Position numbers and translations under genes: made by a program | In this document: positions 38,968 to 48,633 of the stretch, piece by piece | How the letters are laid out: every line of letters begins with the position of its first letter | How positions within the stretch are numbered: the stretch's first letter is position 1 | From: Borovskyia barvae | Lineage: Eukaryota; Euglenozoa; Kinetoplastea; Trypanosomatida; Trypanosomatidae | Length of the DNA stretch: 64,000 nt | NCBI GenBank assembly: GCA_030849085.1 | Contig: JASAOM010001124.1 | Location: 310,001-374,000, forward strand | Reading direction: 5' to 3' | The notes under the pieces: generated by a model | Databases searched by the model: none | Told to the model about the DNA's origin: nothing | What the model saw: only the letters and a program-made list of their open reading frames with translations

Positions 38968-40548
38968 ATGTTCCGTCGTATTGTTGTAGCAGCTCCGGCT
39001 GCGGTCATGCCGTGCATCACCTCCACCCGTAGCATCTACGAGTACAAGTTCGGTCAATCCCCGCTGACACAGCCGTTTGGGAAAGCAAAGCGCTTTCCCC
39101 CCGCCCCGCCAACGGCGCCTGCCCCCGTGGTTCAAGGCAAAATCGAAGTGACACGGCTGCACAATGGCACACGCGTCATCACGCACAACCTCGGTGGGCC
39201 ATCCGTTTCGGTTGGGGCGTACATCCTTGCTGGGCCTGCCTACGACCCCCCCACCGCGCCTGGTGTCGGCGCGATGATGCACCTCGCACTGACGACCAGC
39301 AATTTTAATAACTCACTCTTTCAGTTGGACCGCAACATCCGCAGCGTCGGCGCAGCGCAGTCTCACTTTGAGCGGAACAAGCACTTCATCGGCATCCGAA
39401 TCGACGCACGAGCGGATAAGTGGAAGAGCGCGGCCTCCACCGCCTCTCGCGCGGACCGGCGCCGCATTCAGAGCCAGGCGCAGACGGAGGAGCAGTTCTC
39501 ATTGAATCTTGTGCAGGACAACATTTTCACCTGTATTGCCGCCCCGCGTTTCCACGAAGCTGACATGGAGCGCTTCCGGGATACTATTGACAACCAGGTG
39601 GAGGAACTGCGCTGGCAGTACCCTGCCGAGTACGCCCGCCAGATGCTGGAGACGGTTGCCTTTTACCGCGAGCCGCTGGGCAACCCCCGCTTTGTCCCAG
39701 CTATCAGCAATAGCACCATTTCGAGTAGTGTCTTGCTGGACCAATACAGCCGCTACGTGCTACCGTCACGCGTGGTCGTCGCTGGCATCAATGTCGAGCA
39801 CGCCGCTCTGATCGCTGAATACGAGAACACCCCTTTTCCGCACGCCGCATCGGCCCCGCATCATGCGTGCGCTCCTCCGATCAAGGCCACGCACCGTGAC
39901 GAGTCTGCCCAGTATACCGGCGGCGAGCGCCACGATCACGAGGACCGTGCCAAGGCCATGGGTACAAAGCCGGATATGGATACCGAGTCGATTGTTGCCG
40001 TCGGCTGGCTTGCATACGGCAAGGACCGGAAGATGATGAAGGACTACGCGGCATCCTTGGTCGTGAAAGCTATGATGGATATCCAGTTCAACGACTCTAT
40101 GCGTTACGCCCGCGACGAAACACACGAGCACGCAGGCCTTCGTGCATTCTACTGTCCCTATCAGACGGCGGGCTTGATCGGCTTCACGGCGACCGCAGAG
40201 CCGCAAGCGGCAGTTCGCATGGTAACCGATGCCGTGAAGGCGGTGCAGGCCCATAAGTCTGCCGTGGCGGTCTCGATGCTCTCCGTAGCCAAGAATATGG
40301 CAAAAACGCAGTTCATGGTGCAGCATGCCGATACTATTCGTGACTACTGCGACTACCTCGGCACCTCTCTTTCACTTGACAGCGAGTCGACCACAGCCAC
40401 CTCATTGGATGAAGTAATGGATGCCATCAACCTCATCAGTGCCTCGGATGTGAAGGCGATCTTCGAGAGAATGTTCTCTAACAAGGCTAGCTTGTACGCA
40501 CACGGTGAGGTGCTTGGCTTACCTTCGATGCGGCAGATGGGTATTTGA
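38968..40548 (+). CDS. M16-family protein without zinc motif, likely complex III core subunit
   Basis: The product has 526 residues. It starts MFRRIVVAAPAAVMPCITSTR, a good mitochondrial import signal. Residues about 59-150 match the first M16 domain: VTRLHNGTRVITHNLGG, VSVGAYILAGPAYD, then GVGAMMHLALTT exactly where active peptidases carry HXXEH, so zinc ligands are missing. YTGGE (316-320) and AVGWLAYGKDRKMM match the second half, and the glycine-rich substrate loop of MPP-alpha is not evident (FNDSMRYARDE). A His-rich insertion precedes YTGGE. Family members form mitochondrial processing peptidase and the matrix core proteins of cytochrome bc1. Lack of both catalytic motif and glycine loop favours a core-2-like structural subunit over MPP-alpha. 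Class is sure; exact subunit is inference. Confidence 0.88.
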   Translation: MFRRIVVAAPAAVMPCITSTRSIYEYKFGQSPLTQPFGKAKRFPPAPPTAPAPVVQGKIEVTRLHNGTRVITHNLGGPSVSVGAYILAGPAYDPPTAPGVGAMMHLALTTSNFNNSLFQLDRNIRSVGAAQSHFERNKHFIGIRIDARADKWKSAASTASRADRRRIQSQAQTEEQFSLNLVQDNIFTCIAAPRFHEADMERFRDTIDNQVEELRWQYPAEYARQMLETVAFYREPLGNPRFVPAISNSTISSSVLLDQYSRYVLPSRVVVAGINVEHAALIAEYENTPFPHAASAPHHACAPPIKATHRDESAQYTGGERHDHEDRAKAMGTKPDMDTESIVAVGWLAYGKDRKMMKDYAASLVVKAMMDIQFNDSMRYARDETHEHAGLRAFYCPYQTAGLIGFTATAEPQAAVRMVTDAVKAVQAHKSAVAVSMLSVAKNMAKTQFMVQHADTIRDYCDYLGTSLSLDSESTTATSLDEVMDAINLISASDVKAIFERMFSNKASLYAHGEVLGLPSMRQMGI

Positions 40549-41099
40549 GAAACGGAAGGCGGTGCTTCGGCAGCGCTGGTGTTGCGTATGCGGTACGCCG
40601 CACGCACGTGCGAACAGAAACTCACGCACTTCAGCGTGCATGCGTGATCGGTTGGCGTTCTCAAAACTTGGATTTCGAACATGTGCACCTGATGGTGGAG
40701 AAAAATCAAAGGAAGGGGCAGGGAGTGCTAAGCGTGTGTGGATGCTGTAGAAAAGGGGGGATCTCTCCCCCCCCCCCCCTCCCTCCTCCCCCTTCTTGGT
40801 GCATTACTTGTGGATGCCGGTGATCTTTATTTTGTGTAGGTGTTTGATCCTCGTCTCTTTTTTTAGGATAGTAGTCTCTTTATATTTATACATATGTTTT
40901 GGGGTGTGCATGATTCTTTGGGGGAGGGAGGAAGGGTAGCGCTTGTGTAGGTGTGAGCGTCTCCAATATGGCAGATGCGTTTCGGTGTAGTTAGGTGCTT
41001 GGAGGGCGTTGGTGTGCTACCTTTCGTGTTGCCTTCACTGCCTCAAGGCCGGCTGAGGAGGGAGGAGAAAGCCTTTTAGTTGAGCTCTTTTCACATGAG

Positions 41100-41297
41100 A
41101 TGGAAAGTGTTGTACTACACATTTGGAACGCCACGTTTGTTGCATTCAACTCGCTTTTTTCCAGTGACCCTCGCAAGAGGAAGAGCGTACGTGCTGGTCG
41201 CGCACTGCGCCACCTGTCGCAGCCGTATTACCCATCCATGGTGACGTGGTTCACCTCGCACGGCGGTGAATCAAATGAACTGATCATGAAGCGCTAA
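41100..41297 (+). CDS. Candidate small protein of 65 residues (overlaps a second frame)
   Basis: ATG 41100 encodes 65 residues, MESVVLHIWNATFVAFNSLF at the start and GGESNELIMKR at the end. The second half has mostly G/C-ending codons and a natural composition. A pyrimidine-rich tract with AG at 41046-41047 precedes it. Five bases upstream, ATG 41095 opens a different frame of 49 residues (MRWKVLYYTFGTPRLLHSTR...), which looks like a mitochondrial import signal and would be met first by a ribosome. One of the two may be real, or both may be parts of one gene with a frame disruption near 41165. No family is recognised. Confidence 0.35.
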   Translation: MESVVLHIWNATFVAFNSLFSSDPRKRKSVRAGRALRHLSQPYYPSMVTWFTSHGGESNELIMKR

Positions 41298-41437
41298 GGA
41301 GGGAGGACAACCAGCCCCGTATATTCATTACAGGGTGGGTAGGAAGCGAATAAATCAGGATAAGGAAGCTACTTACGAACTCTCCCACCCCCCTCCTGCA
41401 CACACAGAAGGACGTGTACGTCGAGGCTGTCGGCCGG

Positions 41438-41461
41438 TATATATATGTATATATACATATA
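41438..41461. repeat. (TA)n microsatellite
   Basis: TA-rich run of 24 bases with G and C interruptions. Confidence 0.9.
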
Positions 41462-42174
41462 ATGCCTTTTCCCCTCCCTGTGTCTTGCCCGAAGATGCTT
41501 GTGTGAGTGTTGTCCTGACTGGGGAATGCTCCAACGCGGCCGTCGAAGCCACTGTCCCCACGATTCTCGTGGCTTGGCCCCAAGTCCCAGTTTTCGCTCC
41601 CGGAGCTATGAACAACGACGACGACTGTACATCCAATGGTGGGGACCTGGAAAGAAGATTCTCTGCGCGAAATCTCCTTTATAGTCGAGTATTCTTCGTG
41701 CAGCAGCGTTTTTCCCTCCTCCTCCCTCCAAACTCCCTGAACGCTTGAACAACATTCTGAGGCGCCTCTGCTCCTCGCCTTTTCCGCGGTCTGAGACGCG
41801 GAAGCCTACATTTGCCGCCTTAACCCTCCCCTCCCTTCCAGAAAAAACGCGCTTAGCTTTGGGGGGAGGAGACATGCGGTACTCTCTTCCTCCCTCCCCT
41901 CCCCCCCCGGCTCAATGCACCACGTGTCACCTCGCCGTGTATTGTAGTAGTATCTCTCTTCCTTTCCCCTCCATACAAATGCACAAACACAACGCAGGTT
42001 TCTCAAGAGAGGGAGCAACCCGTACCCCCCCCCTTTCCCCCGATCCCTTTTTTGTGTTGTGCAGTTTTAAAAAAAAACCTCCGGCATCCTCTGCCTTCTC
42101 TGCTGGTGAAGGAGTGAGATGGGGTAAAGGGGAAAGCGGCTTCTTCGAACCTCTTCTTTTCGACTCTCTCAAGT

Positions 42175-42262
42175 CCTCAACCCTCTTTCTCTACCTCTTC
42201 CTTTTCGACTCTGTTCTCGGTCTGCGTGCCCGTCGGCTTCCTCTCTCTACATTGCCTTTGAG
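42175..42262 (+). promoter_or_regulatory. Candidate spliced-leader acceptor for the gene at 42391
   Basis: A C/T-rich zone ends in ACATTGCCTTTGAG with AG at 42261-42262. The first following ATG is 42391. Confidence 0.5.
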
Positions 42263-42390
42263 AAGGCGAAGTTGCTCTCCACATCGGCGTTGTGCTATTT
42301 TTCTGTCGACCGAACCGGTGGGAAAGTCATCGCGTTTGCACTGAGCTCCACATTGTTTATACCTTCACACACACACACACACACTGCCAT

Positions 42391-43395
42391 ATGGAACTAC
42401 CTCCGTCAGCGGAGAGGGCTGCGGCTCAGGGTAAGCCAACTGCACCCACTACACCCTCTCGTCCTCGCGACAACATTTCGATTGCGTTCACTGAATCCGA
42501 CTACGCTACTCCGTACAACGATCACAGCATCCCCGGTAGCGTTCCTGGTCACCGTGTGCTCCGCCTCGGCCGGCAGCATCAGCCACCAGACATACTTTAC
42601 AATCACCTGGATAATGCCCTGATTGCGCATGGGGACGTCGTCGCGACATCCAGTAGCAGTGACCAGCACTACGTGTATGGCGAGCCGTGGGAGGGAAACT
42701 CCAATAACCCGTCGCCGCCAGGGGGCAACTACATTCTACATACCAAAAATGGAGGAAAGCGGCACTTTGATGAGCCCACCGGCCGCTTCAGTGAGCAAAC
42801 GTGGAAAACCTGCAAAAGGCCCATCGTACCACCACAGGAAGACGAGCGCCGGTGCGTTCCACACCGCCGGGCACGAGGAATCTACAATGATAAAGATTTG
42901 TGGATCCACCCTGATGCTGAGGAAGCGAAGGCCCTACGGGAAGCCGAGGCTGTCCGACTCCATGAGCGTGCCGGCAGAGCATTGGTGGCAGGCCCAGCTG
43001 GCCACACCTTGGAGGAGCTCAGCATGTGGGTCAAGACCGATAGTAGCACGACAAAAAAGATGCCTTTGGTACCAGACCCAACTCGCGGCAGTGTTGGCAA
43101 GCGTCACTTGCAGCCTCAACACAAAACGACCTCGACGGTCGCTTCAGCCGTCGCGCCGCTCACCTCTCCCCCACCGCCGCGCGTGCTAGCGGAGTACAAG
43201 GAATGTCCGCTTCTCCCAACCGCTGGTCCCGGCGTGCAACCGGCGCGCTCCACCTCCGCTGAAGCGGACACCGTCGCACAATTTCACCGAGAGAAGAAGA
43301 TGCACCAAACGATGCAGACGGCGAAGATGGCAGCCTCTTCAGCAGCGACGCGAGCCGCTGATATGCGAGCTGTGCAGGAATTGCCTAACTGGTAG
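42391..43395 (+). CDS. Unknown protein, 334 residues
   Basis: ATG 42391 follows a CA repeat and is the first in frame. The N-terminal 110 residues are polar and ordered-looking, with ITFESD-like SIAFTESDYATPYNDHS and HRVLRLGRQHQPPDILYNHL. Aromatic segments follow (HYVYGEPWEGN; GRFSEQTWKTCKRPIVPP), then a basic region with an acidic/charged helix (EEAKALREAEAVRLHERAGR). The C-terminal third is Pro/Ala-rich and ends in a short helix. No signal peptide, membrane segment or known domain is seen. Repeated short aromatic-Pro motifs recall microtubule-associated flagellar proteins, but this is only an impression. Confidence 0.82.
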   Translation: MELPPSAERAAAQGKPTAPTTPSRPRDNISIAFTESDYATPYNDHSIPGSVPGHRVLRLGRQHQPPDILYNHLDNALIAHGDVVATSSSSDQHYVYGEPWEGNSNNPSPPGGNYILHTKNGGKRHFDEPTGRFSEQTWKTCKRPIVPPQEDERRCVPHRRARGIYNDKDLWIHPDAEEAKALREAEAVRLHERAGRALVAGPAGHTLEELSMWVKTDSSTTKKMPLVPDPTRGSVGKRHLQPQHKTTSTVASAVAPLTSPPPPRVLAEYKECPLLPTAGPGVQPARSTSAEADTVAQFHREKKMHQTMQTAKMAASSAATRAADMRAVQELPNW

Positions 43396-43833
43396 TGGGA
43401 GGGAGGGGGATACATCATCTTATGGGCCTGTTATCGTGGTTTACGGCATGATGAAAGGTCCTGTCCCCCTCCCTTACCATCCTTTTCCTCCTCCGCAAGC
43501 TTTTTCACAGCTCGGTATCAGCGATGACAACTCTTTTCAGATGTGTATGGGGAGGAAAGCAAGCAGCAATCCTCACCTGCGCAGGCCGTGAGTAAGCGTG
43601 ATGAGCGGTTGCTGCTAGTGTCCAGATTCAGCGGCACCTCTCTCGCGGTTAGCTTTTCTCTTCTTTTGTTTGCTCCTTGGGAGGAAAAGGGGGTTGGACA
43701 GTGAGAGAAAATAGAATGCGCATGAGGGGCCCCCTTTCCCCCCCTTCCGAGCTGGCGATGAGGGAGCGAATGCTGCAAGCATAATTTTTTTCTTAGAGGC
43801 TCGCCTTGTCACCAACCGTTAAGCAAGGTGAGG

Positions 43834-44046
43834 ATGCTTCATACCACCCTGATGGGAGGGCGTGCTAAGGAAAACGGAGGGCCTTTCTTGCCATTGTCAC
43901 CTTTCTTTGCTCCGCAGCCCGACAGGGAATACACGTCACTTTTTGAAGAGAGGGCAGTATGGCTCGCGTCGACGCAAGTGCCGTGTTCGTGTTTGACGAA
44001 GTGGCGAGAGGATTCTTATGAAAACGCCCCTCCCCCCTCAAAATAA
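43834..44046 (+). CDS. Candidate small protein of 70 residues (uncertain)
   Basis: ATG 43834 is the first ATG after a T-rich tract ending in TTTTTTTCTTAG (AG 43795-43796), giving a 37-base leader. The product is polar and mixed, with DREYTSLFEERAVWLAS and CLTKWREDSYENAPPP, and many codons end in G or C. No family is recognised. A minus-strand frame (43865-44194) covers the same bases but reads through poly-purine. Gene status rests only on acceptor, start and composition. Confidence 0.33.
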   Translation: MLHTTLMGGRAKENGGPFLPLSPFFAPQPDREYTSLFEERAVWLASTQVPCSCLTKWREDSYENAPPPSK

Positions 44047-44740
44047 AAAAAAGAGTTGAACTACCTTCGCTCATGGCCCAGTCTTTCGACGCTCCTACTC
44101 GCGATGTATATAATCTCTGCGCAAACGTGTTTTTTCCTGCTCTGAATAAATTTTTCGTTTCCCTATCCCGCTCTGTACTTCCGTCTTCACCCACACGCGC
44201 CTCTCACGGATGAGAGCACGCTTCTTCTTCCTTCGCAATGGGGGGGAGCTAAGCATTGGTAGGAGAGTGACCGCGAAGAAGTCGTGCTTTGTATGCCTGT
44301 AAGAGTATACTTATTGCGATGCTGTTGTAGAGGTGGAAGCGACTTCTGGCATGTCTCGATCATCAAGTGTGCGCTTACGAAATCAAATTTGAAGGTGTAA
44401 CGCGGCGAGAAAATGCCGTGAACTGGAGTTGTGTGCCAGAGTGGAGGAAGCCGCGCGCCCCCATTAACTCACCCCTTCGCCATCCGTCCCCTGGCGCACC
44501 TGTACAAACCCAGCAGAACGCTCCCCGCATGTATTGGGGATCTTTCGCATGGCTTCTCTTTACACTTCGCTTTCTCTCTCTCTCTCTCTTCGTGCGGTAC
44601 GATCCTTTGCTGATTTCCTTCACTTGACCTTCCACCCGATTACGATACTCCTCCCCTTCCTTCGTTCACCGCATGTGAATCTGGTCGGCAAATGAATAAT
44701 AAAAATCGATCGCCTTACACGCCGAAGCACGGGTTGTGAG

Positions 44741-44790
44741 TTCTCTCTCTCCCCCCTCCCTCTTGTGTCTTGTCTTCTGCTTTTTTTTAG
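44741..44790 (+). promoter_or_regulatory. Candidate spliced-leader acceptor for the gene at 44958
   Basis: Fifty bases of almost pure C/T end in CTTTTTTTTAG, AG at 44789-44790. No ATG lies before 44958. A very strong site. Confidence 0.65.
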
Positions 44791-44957
44791 ATCGTTCTCA
44801 ACCTTCGGACCTTCAGCACTCCGTAATTGGATTTATTTGAAGGAGACGTGCTAGAGTGACGGGCACCCTGATCCCCCCAAAAAAATTACGCATACATACA
44901 TAAATACACCCGTCGTGTGCTTTAATCAAGTGCCTCGCGGAGCTGCAGCTCAGAACA

Positions 44958-47183
44958 ATGAGCTCCAACGAAGATTTCTACGAAGAACCGCAGCAGCTGC
45001 ATCTTGGCAGTGACGGCGCGGCAATGGTTACAGGTGCAGAGGATAACCTAGCTGTACCAGCGCAGAGGGAGGGCCATGGCCAGGGTGAGGCGGATGGCCA
45101 GGAGGAGCCATACGCCGATTTTGGCTCCGATACGGCTCATAATGGCGCAAGTCGAAGTGGAGGGGGCGGAAGTGGGTCGAGCGCGGCGCACTCTGACCGC
45201 GGGCTGGGAGATGAGGTGGAGGGTGAGGAATTTGTGGATGGTGCGGCGGAAGAAGCTGCTCCAAGGCAGGAGCTGCAACCCGAAGAAATTCAGGCGGGAA
45301 TGCCGCTCACACAAACTGAAGAACCGTTGCGCGCAGCTGATTTGGACGCAGCGCAGTCCCCGGAAGTCGCGGGAGAATCAGGACCGGTGCCTCAACAAGA
45401 TGAGCCTGCCGCGATGCAGGAGCCTCCCGTCGCACCAGTTGAGCCGCCATCGTCGACGCAGTTCATGAAGGCAAAACCTCCGCAACAGCAGCGTCAAGTG
45501 GCCACTCTTCACCGCAGTCAATCCCCTATGAGTGGCGTTGCTTCGATGCCGCCATACATGGCCGTTAGTGGTGAAGGAGGCGGCTATGAAATGCCGGAGT
45601 CTGAACGGATTGCGGTGGCAGCTGCCTCGCTGACCCCCAATACGGTCCTCGCGGTCTTTCGCCGTGGACAGGAGAACAGCCACGTGAACCGCATGGTGAT
45701 CGGTTCCTACTCGCGCTACTTGCTCTCGACAGATCATATGCCTCCCGTCGTGCTAGACGACACCTTTCACGGCGAAGAGACCACCGTTGGGACCGCACCC
45801 CGCAATACAATGCAAGCTTCGGGAAGAGGTACTGTCAACGGCTCGTCTCCGATGGACAGTATGCTAAACCCCGCCACTACAGAGCAGCGCCACCGAGTGG
45901 GAACGGCGTTGGCGTCTTCGGCACGCCGCGCCTACCAGCATCCGCACTCTGCATCGGCTAACACTGATGGTCACACCGGCTCCCCCGGCTTCAATGACAC
46001 GGGGGCTAGTAGTCTAAACCTTCGCGAAATTGAGATGCTGGACGAGGCCACGCTGACCGATCTTAACGTGGTGCGACAGCAGCGGCGGCGTGATCCGCGG
46101 CACGGCAAGGCTGCAGGGGAGCAGCAAGACTACGTGTATTATAATCACCGCGGTAAAGGGTGCTACGTGCCGCATGACCCTCCAGCAGAAACGGTGATGC
46201 TGCAGTACAACCATCTCTACGGCTTTGGCGATGGCACTCGATTCGCCCCTCTGAATGCACAACAGGAAAATCAAGGTGATGGCGCTGCGGCGCAACTGCA
46301 CGGAGTGACCTTGACGAAGACTATGAATACACGTAATCCTCATGCAGCGCCGCCTCGCACGTTTGCAGAGTCGCGTGGAAGTGCGTTCCCGTACACGGCG
46401 TCGCAACGAGGATGTGGATCATCAGGAGTCTCACCCGCCCAGACGCGCAGTGTGGCGAAATCGTCTGTAGCGAACTCGTCCGCTGGCTCGATGGGGCTTT
46501 CTCACCGTCGGCAGCGTGCTGACATCGAGAAGGGCTCGAGCTCTTTACGTACCGCCACAGCTATCGATTTGGGAAGGCTTCACAGCACGCAGTGTCCACG
46601 TCCGCGAACAATCGAGGAGGTCGTCGCAGATCAGCCGCAGCGGTACCTCTGCGGGCCAGAGGGATGTCGTGGCGCTCTGGCACAAGATATTGAACGTGAT
46701 ATCGAGGACGGCAAACTGCAGTGGGAGGAAGTACCACCGGCGATGAAGAAGGCCTTAGCCGCCGCCGCGACAACTGCAGCTGCGTCAGCGCAGCGCACCC
46801 AGCTTTCCAGCGCTGCCGAGGCTCAAGCAGCTTCCAATTTCGCCAAGTCAGGGCGGCCGCTGAGACGCATCGCCTCCCTATCCATGCCACCGAACACGCT
46901 GAAGGAGGTGATGGGTCAGGTCCGTCCGGTGCCGGCGATCGTCGCGGCGGCGAATCGTGGTGGAAGCGCATCGAAAATGGTGCCTACAGCTCCGCCTTCT
47001 CCGGTCGCCGGTGCAGCTGCCGCGAGGTCTCAAATAGAGAGGCAGAATAGCAATGCGGCAGGAGGATCGTCATGCAGGCTTCAAGCCGGTCAAAGCGCTG
47101 CAGCTGCAGCTCTGCCCGCCATTTCGCGCCTTAACTACACCAAACGACCTACCATGCAGTCGAACCCCAGTGCATTCGTTTGA
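44958..47183 (+). CDS. Unknown low-complexity protein, 741 residues
   Basis: The start is the first ATG after a strong acceptor. The first 210 residues are acidic, Gly/Ala/Gln-rich and probably disordered. An ordered block lies at about 220-275 (AAASLTPNTVLAVFRRGQEN; VNRMVIGSYSRYLLSTDHMP). A second is near 355-435 with repeated Tyr (YVYYNHRGKGCYVPHDPP; LQYNHLYGFGDGTRFAPL). A third near 545-605 contains CPRPRTIEEVVADQPQRYLC and an acidic helix. The rest is Ala/Ser-rich. No domain is recognised. Tyr/Gly motifs such as these occur in cytoskeletal and flagellar proteins, which is a weak hint only. Confidence 0.83.
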   Translation: MSSNEDFYEEPQQLHLGSDGAAMVTGAEDNLAVPAQREGHGQGEADGQEEPYADFGSDTAHNGASRSGGGGSGSSAAHSDRGLGDEVEGEEFVDGAAEEAAPRQELQPEEIQAGMPLTQTEEPLRAADLDAAQSPEVAGESGPVPQQDEPAAMQEPPVAPVEPPSSTQFMKAKPPQQQRQVATLHRSQSPMSGVASMPPYMAVSGEGGGYEMPESERIAVAAASLTPNTVLAVFRRGQENSHVNRMVIGSYSRYLLSTDHMPPVVLDDTFHGEETTVGTAPRNTMQASGRGTVNGSSPMDSMLNPATTEQRHRVGTALASSARRAYQHPHSASANTDGHTGSPGFNDTGASSLNLREIEMLDEATLTDLNVVRQQRRRDPRHGKAAGEQQDYVYYNHRGKGCYVPHDPPAETVMLQYNHLYGFGDGTRFAPLNAQQENQGDGAAAQLHGVTLTKTMNTRNPHAAPPRTFAESRGSAFPYTASQRGCGSSGVSPAQTRSVAKSSVANSSAGSMGLSHRRQRADIEKGSSSLRTATAIDLGRLHSTQCPRPRTIEEVVADQPQRYLCGPEGCRGALAQDIERDIEDGKLQWEEVPPAMKKALAAAATTAAASAQRTQLSSAAEAQAASNFAKSGRPLRRIASLSMPPNTLKEVMGQVRPVPAIVAAANRGGSASKMVPTAPPSPVAGAAAARSQIERQNSNAAGGSSCRLQAGQSAAAAALPAISRLNYTKRPTMQSNPSAFV

Positions 47184-48598
47184 ACCGCGGTTCTTGCGTT
47201 GATCCTCCTCTGGCATCAGCAGTCGTCGTCCTCCTTGTTCGTATCTCAGCAAGAGACGCTTACTCCGTCGGTGCATCTAGCTTGCGATGTCGTTCTAAAG
47301 AGAGCATCAACGACTTTGGCAAATTGGGTACCACGCACACGCATACATATACATACGCGTTTATGTGTAAGTGTGATGTGTGCCGCTGCTTTTCCCCTCA
47401 TCATCTTTCAGTTTGCCCATTCCCCCTTCCCTCCCTTTGCCGCGAGGTGATCAGAATGAGCATGTGCACATCGACGAGAGATCGTAGTGAGCTTGCATCA
47501 CCAGTTGCCTAGATCGACCGTCTCTTTGGCATCTGTGACGGAGCCCCTCTGACTTGCATTCTCTCCCTCCCTTCGTCAAGCGTTCGATTAGGGCTTTTGC
47601 TTTTCTTTGGGTGGTCCCTAAGAAGGTAGTAAGCCATATCATACTCTGAAACGCGTACACTTTTGCACGTAGAGGACTTGTATATATCCTGTTACTGTGC
47701 TACTTCGTTGCATCGGGCGGTGACAGTTCTTCTGCATCTCTTTCGCTGACATTTTTTCCCTTTTTCCCTCTCTCTCTCTCGTCACCTCCACTGCCTTTCG
47801 CCTTGCTTTCTTCCTTTTTTTTGCATCACCGCACGTGCTCTAACGATCTTGAGAGAAGGACCTCCGCGCGCGGCCTTTTCTGCATCATTGCCTCCGGCAC
47901 TTTTTCTTCCCCCGGTCCGCTCGTGCGAATCTCTCTGAGTTGTGGGAATGGAGGCCTCAAGGGCCATATACTGTTTTGGTGGAATGAGGGGGGAGGGGTG
48001 TGTGTGCTGCGAGCATCGGTGATGTTTCGAAAGTTTTTTTCGTCTGCGTGTTCTCTCGATGACGCTAATTGCGGCTTTTACTTGTGCAGACCTGCTTCTT
48101 TTCCTTCCTCCCACCTTCCTCTCCTTACTCATCTTACGACTTCTCACTCCCATGCTATCTTTGTCTCCATAGAAACCTCTGCTCCCCCTCGCTGCCTCTA
48201 CCGAACAAAGGGAAGGAAAAGGCCTTCAGAGAAAAAAAAGATGGTGGAGGGAATGGTAGTCGTGAGGGTCCCCGTCTCGCTCGGCATACTTGTGCGTACC
48301 CATACCTGCCTTAGCATGATCGATCGATGTAAATGTATAGCGTCAGGCATCGCGGCCCGCGGTCTAACGAAAATGTATAGCTTCTTGTTCGTCGCTGCCT
48401 TCCTCCCTCCCTCCCGTTCTTTCTCTTCGTGGTCTGTTTCTCTCCTCTCTGTGCTCCCTCTCTTACCCCCGGTCTTTCTCACCCATCGGTAGGACCATAA
48501 GCGCTTCTTTATACCGACTCTTCCCATCCACATGCACTACCGCCGTGCATGGACAACATTTGCGGGACTTGGTATCGGTGGGCAAGGGGGCGTAGGGG

Positions 48599-48633
<35 letters not shown>

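Larger units (their letters stand above)
40549..42390. other. Spacer with candidate small genes
   Basis: About 1.8 kb. Holds a run of 13 C (40767-40779), two overlapping small frames with G/C-ending codons at 41095-41297, a TA tract (41438-41461), and long pyrimidine tracts from 42140 to 42262 serving the next gene. Confidence 0.6.
43396..44957. other. Spacer with one small-ORF candidate
   Basis: About 1.6 kb. A candidate 70-codon gene lies at 43834-44046. Pyrimidine-rich bases at 44741-44790 form the acceptor for the next gene. Nothing else is recognised. Confidence 0.6.

Noticed and set aside
47803-48492. 229-codon plus-strand frame
   Set aside because: Starts with TTG and is dominated by Ser/Leu/Phe from pyrimidine tracts.
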